Below, one piece after another: positions 12,392 to 12,665 of a stretch of DNA of 12,665 nucleotides. The notes under the pieces were generated by a model that worked only from the letters and a program-made list of their open reading frames with translations, was not told the origin of the DNA and did no database searches. Made by a program: the position numbers and the translations under genes. The stretch lies in assembly GCA_001784275.1 (NCBI GenBank), contig MFQB01000013.1, positions 12,810 to 25,474 on the forward strand, read 5' to 3'. Source of the DNA: Candidatus Magasanikbacteria bacterium RIFCSPHIGHO2_02_FULL_47_14. GTDB lineage: Bacteria; Patescibacteriota; Patescibacteriia; Magasanikbacterales; UBA922. Each line of letters begins with the position of its first letter. Position 1 is the first letter of the stretch.

Positions 12392-12665
12392 ATGAGTGCC
12401 AAGATTCGCACCGGTCTCGCTCTGCTCGTTGCGACCGGCTTGACGCTGGTCATCGGCCTCGCCGGCATTTGTGGACTTTCCGTCATCGCATGGACACTGC
12501 GAATGGTCTGCCTAATCAGGTGGGCGCGCTGGATCAGCATGATCGTACCCAGGGTCTGGTCATTCAGCCTGTATTGGATCTGTGTCCGCGGGCTGATGGG
12601 CGTCGAGTGTTACATAGTGAAAAATGAGACTGCGCCACTTTCCAAAGGCCATGCTCGGCTGCTCG
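12392..12665 (+). CDS. Hypothetical membrane protein, partial (C-terminus beyond right edge)
   Basis: From ATG 12392 the frame stays open for 91 codons to the window end. Residues 8-36 form a long hydrophobic segment (LALLVATGLTLVIGLAG onward) after a short basic start, and 38-75 hold a second, Trp/Arg-interrupted hydrophobic region (VCLIRWARWISMIV, SFSLYWICV), so one clear and one or two possible membrane helices. The N-terminus could also be an uncleaved signal anchor. Family not recognised. A promoter with TTGACA and a Shine-Dalgarno four bases from the ATG support it. It lies downstream of, and separate from, the GC-rich small gene, being divided from it by a terminator, and shares with it the strong translation signal. 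Confidence 0.65.
   Translation, partial: MSAKIRTGLALLVATGLTLVIGLAGICGLSVIAWTLRMVCLIRWARWISMIVPRVWSFSLYWICVRGLMGVECYIVKNETAPLSKGHARLL

Noticed and set aside
12319..12627. 102-codon plus-strand frame overlapping the right-edge gene
   Set aside because: It starts upstream of the promoter -10, has no Shine-Dalgarno and gives a His/Arg/Asp-rich translation without hydrophobic or domain pattern, unlike the frame from 12392.

Overview
The window looks like chromosome from a bacterium of the Candidate Phyla Radiation (Patescibacteria). This is inferred from several large proteins with no recognisable family, alpha/beta promoters of ordinary sigma-70 type sitting almost on top of start codons, mostly missing Shine-Dalgarno sequences, and a sparse set of housekeeping genes (miaB, miaA, pyrF). 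TGA is used as a stop (miaB, miaA), so there is no sign of the recoded UGA of Gracilibacteria/SR1. No tRNA, rRNA, CRISPR array or transposon was seen.

Left part (1-7855, all minus strand). There are three transcription units. Reading in the direction of transcription: a 680-residue repeat-containing protein with its own promoter and terminator; a three-gene operon (98, 289 and 232 residues, separated by exactly 14 nt each time) with a near-consensus promoter and a strong terminator; and a very large gene that starts at 3704 and runs off the left edge after 1234 readable codons. The large protein begins with a divergent PP2C-type Ser/Thr phosphatase domain, followed by four diverged copies of a ~120-residue module marked by W-x10-W, then a Pro/Glu-rich linker and a C-terminal part that includes LysM-like and SH3-like stretches. 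Several proteins here share design features (internal duplications, acidic or Pro-rich linkers, small beta-rich ends), but their joint role is unknown.

Middle (7917-10972, plus strand). A divergent promoter pair at 7882-7959 feeds the 680-residue gene leftward and miaB rightward. miaB and miaA overlap by ATGA and together make the ms2i6A37 tRNA modification. The miaA stop codon also forms the TG of an extended -10 promoter that would give a leaderless mRNA for the next gene, a 230-residue unknown. That gene ends convergently in pyrF, the two stop codons overlapping by four bases.

Right part (10969-12665). pyrF (minus) encodes a yeast-like orotidine 5'-phosphate decarboxylase in which the catalytic lysine is a threonine. 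Divergent from it is a small GC-rich gene with a strong Shine-Dalgarno and a strong terminator, then a membrane-protein gene, also with a good Shine-Dalgarno, that runs off the right edge. These last two differ in base composition and translation signals from everything to their left.
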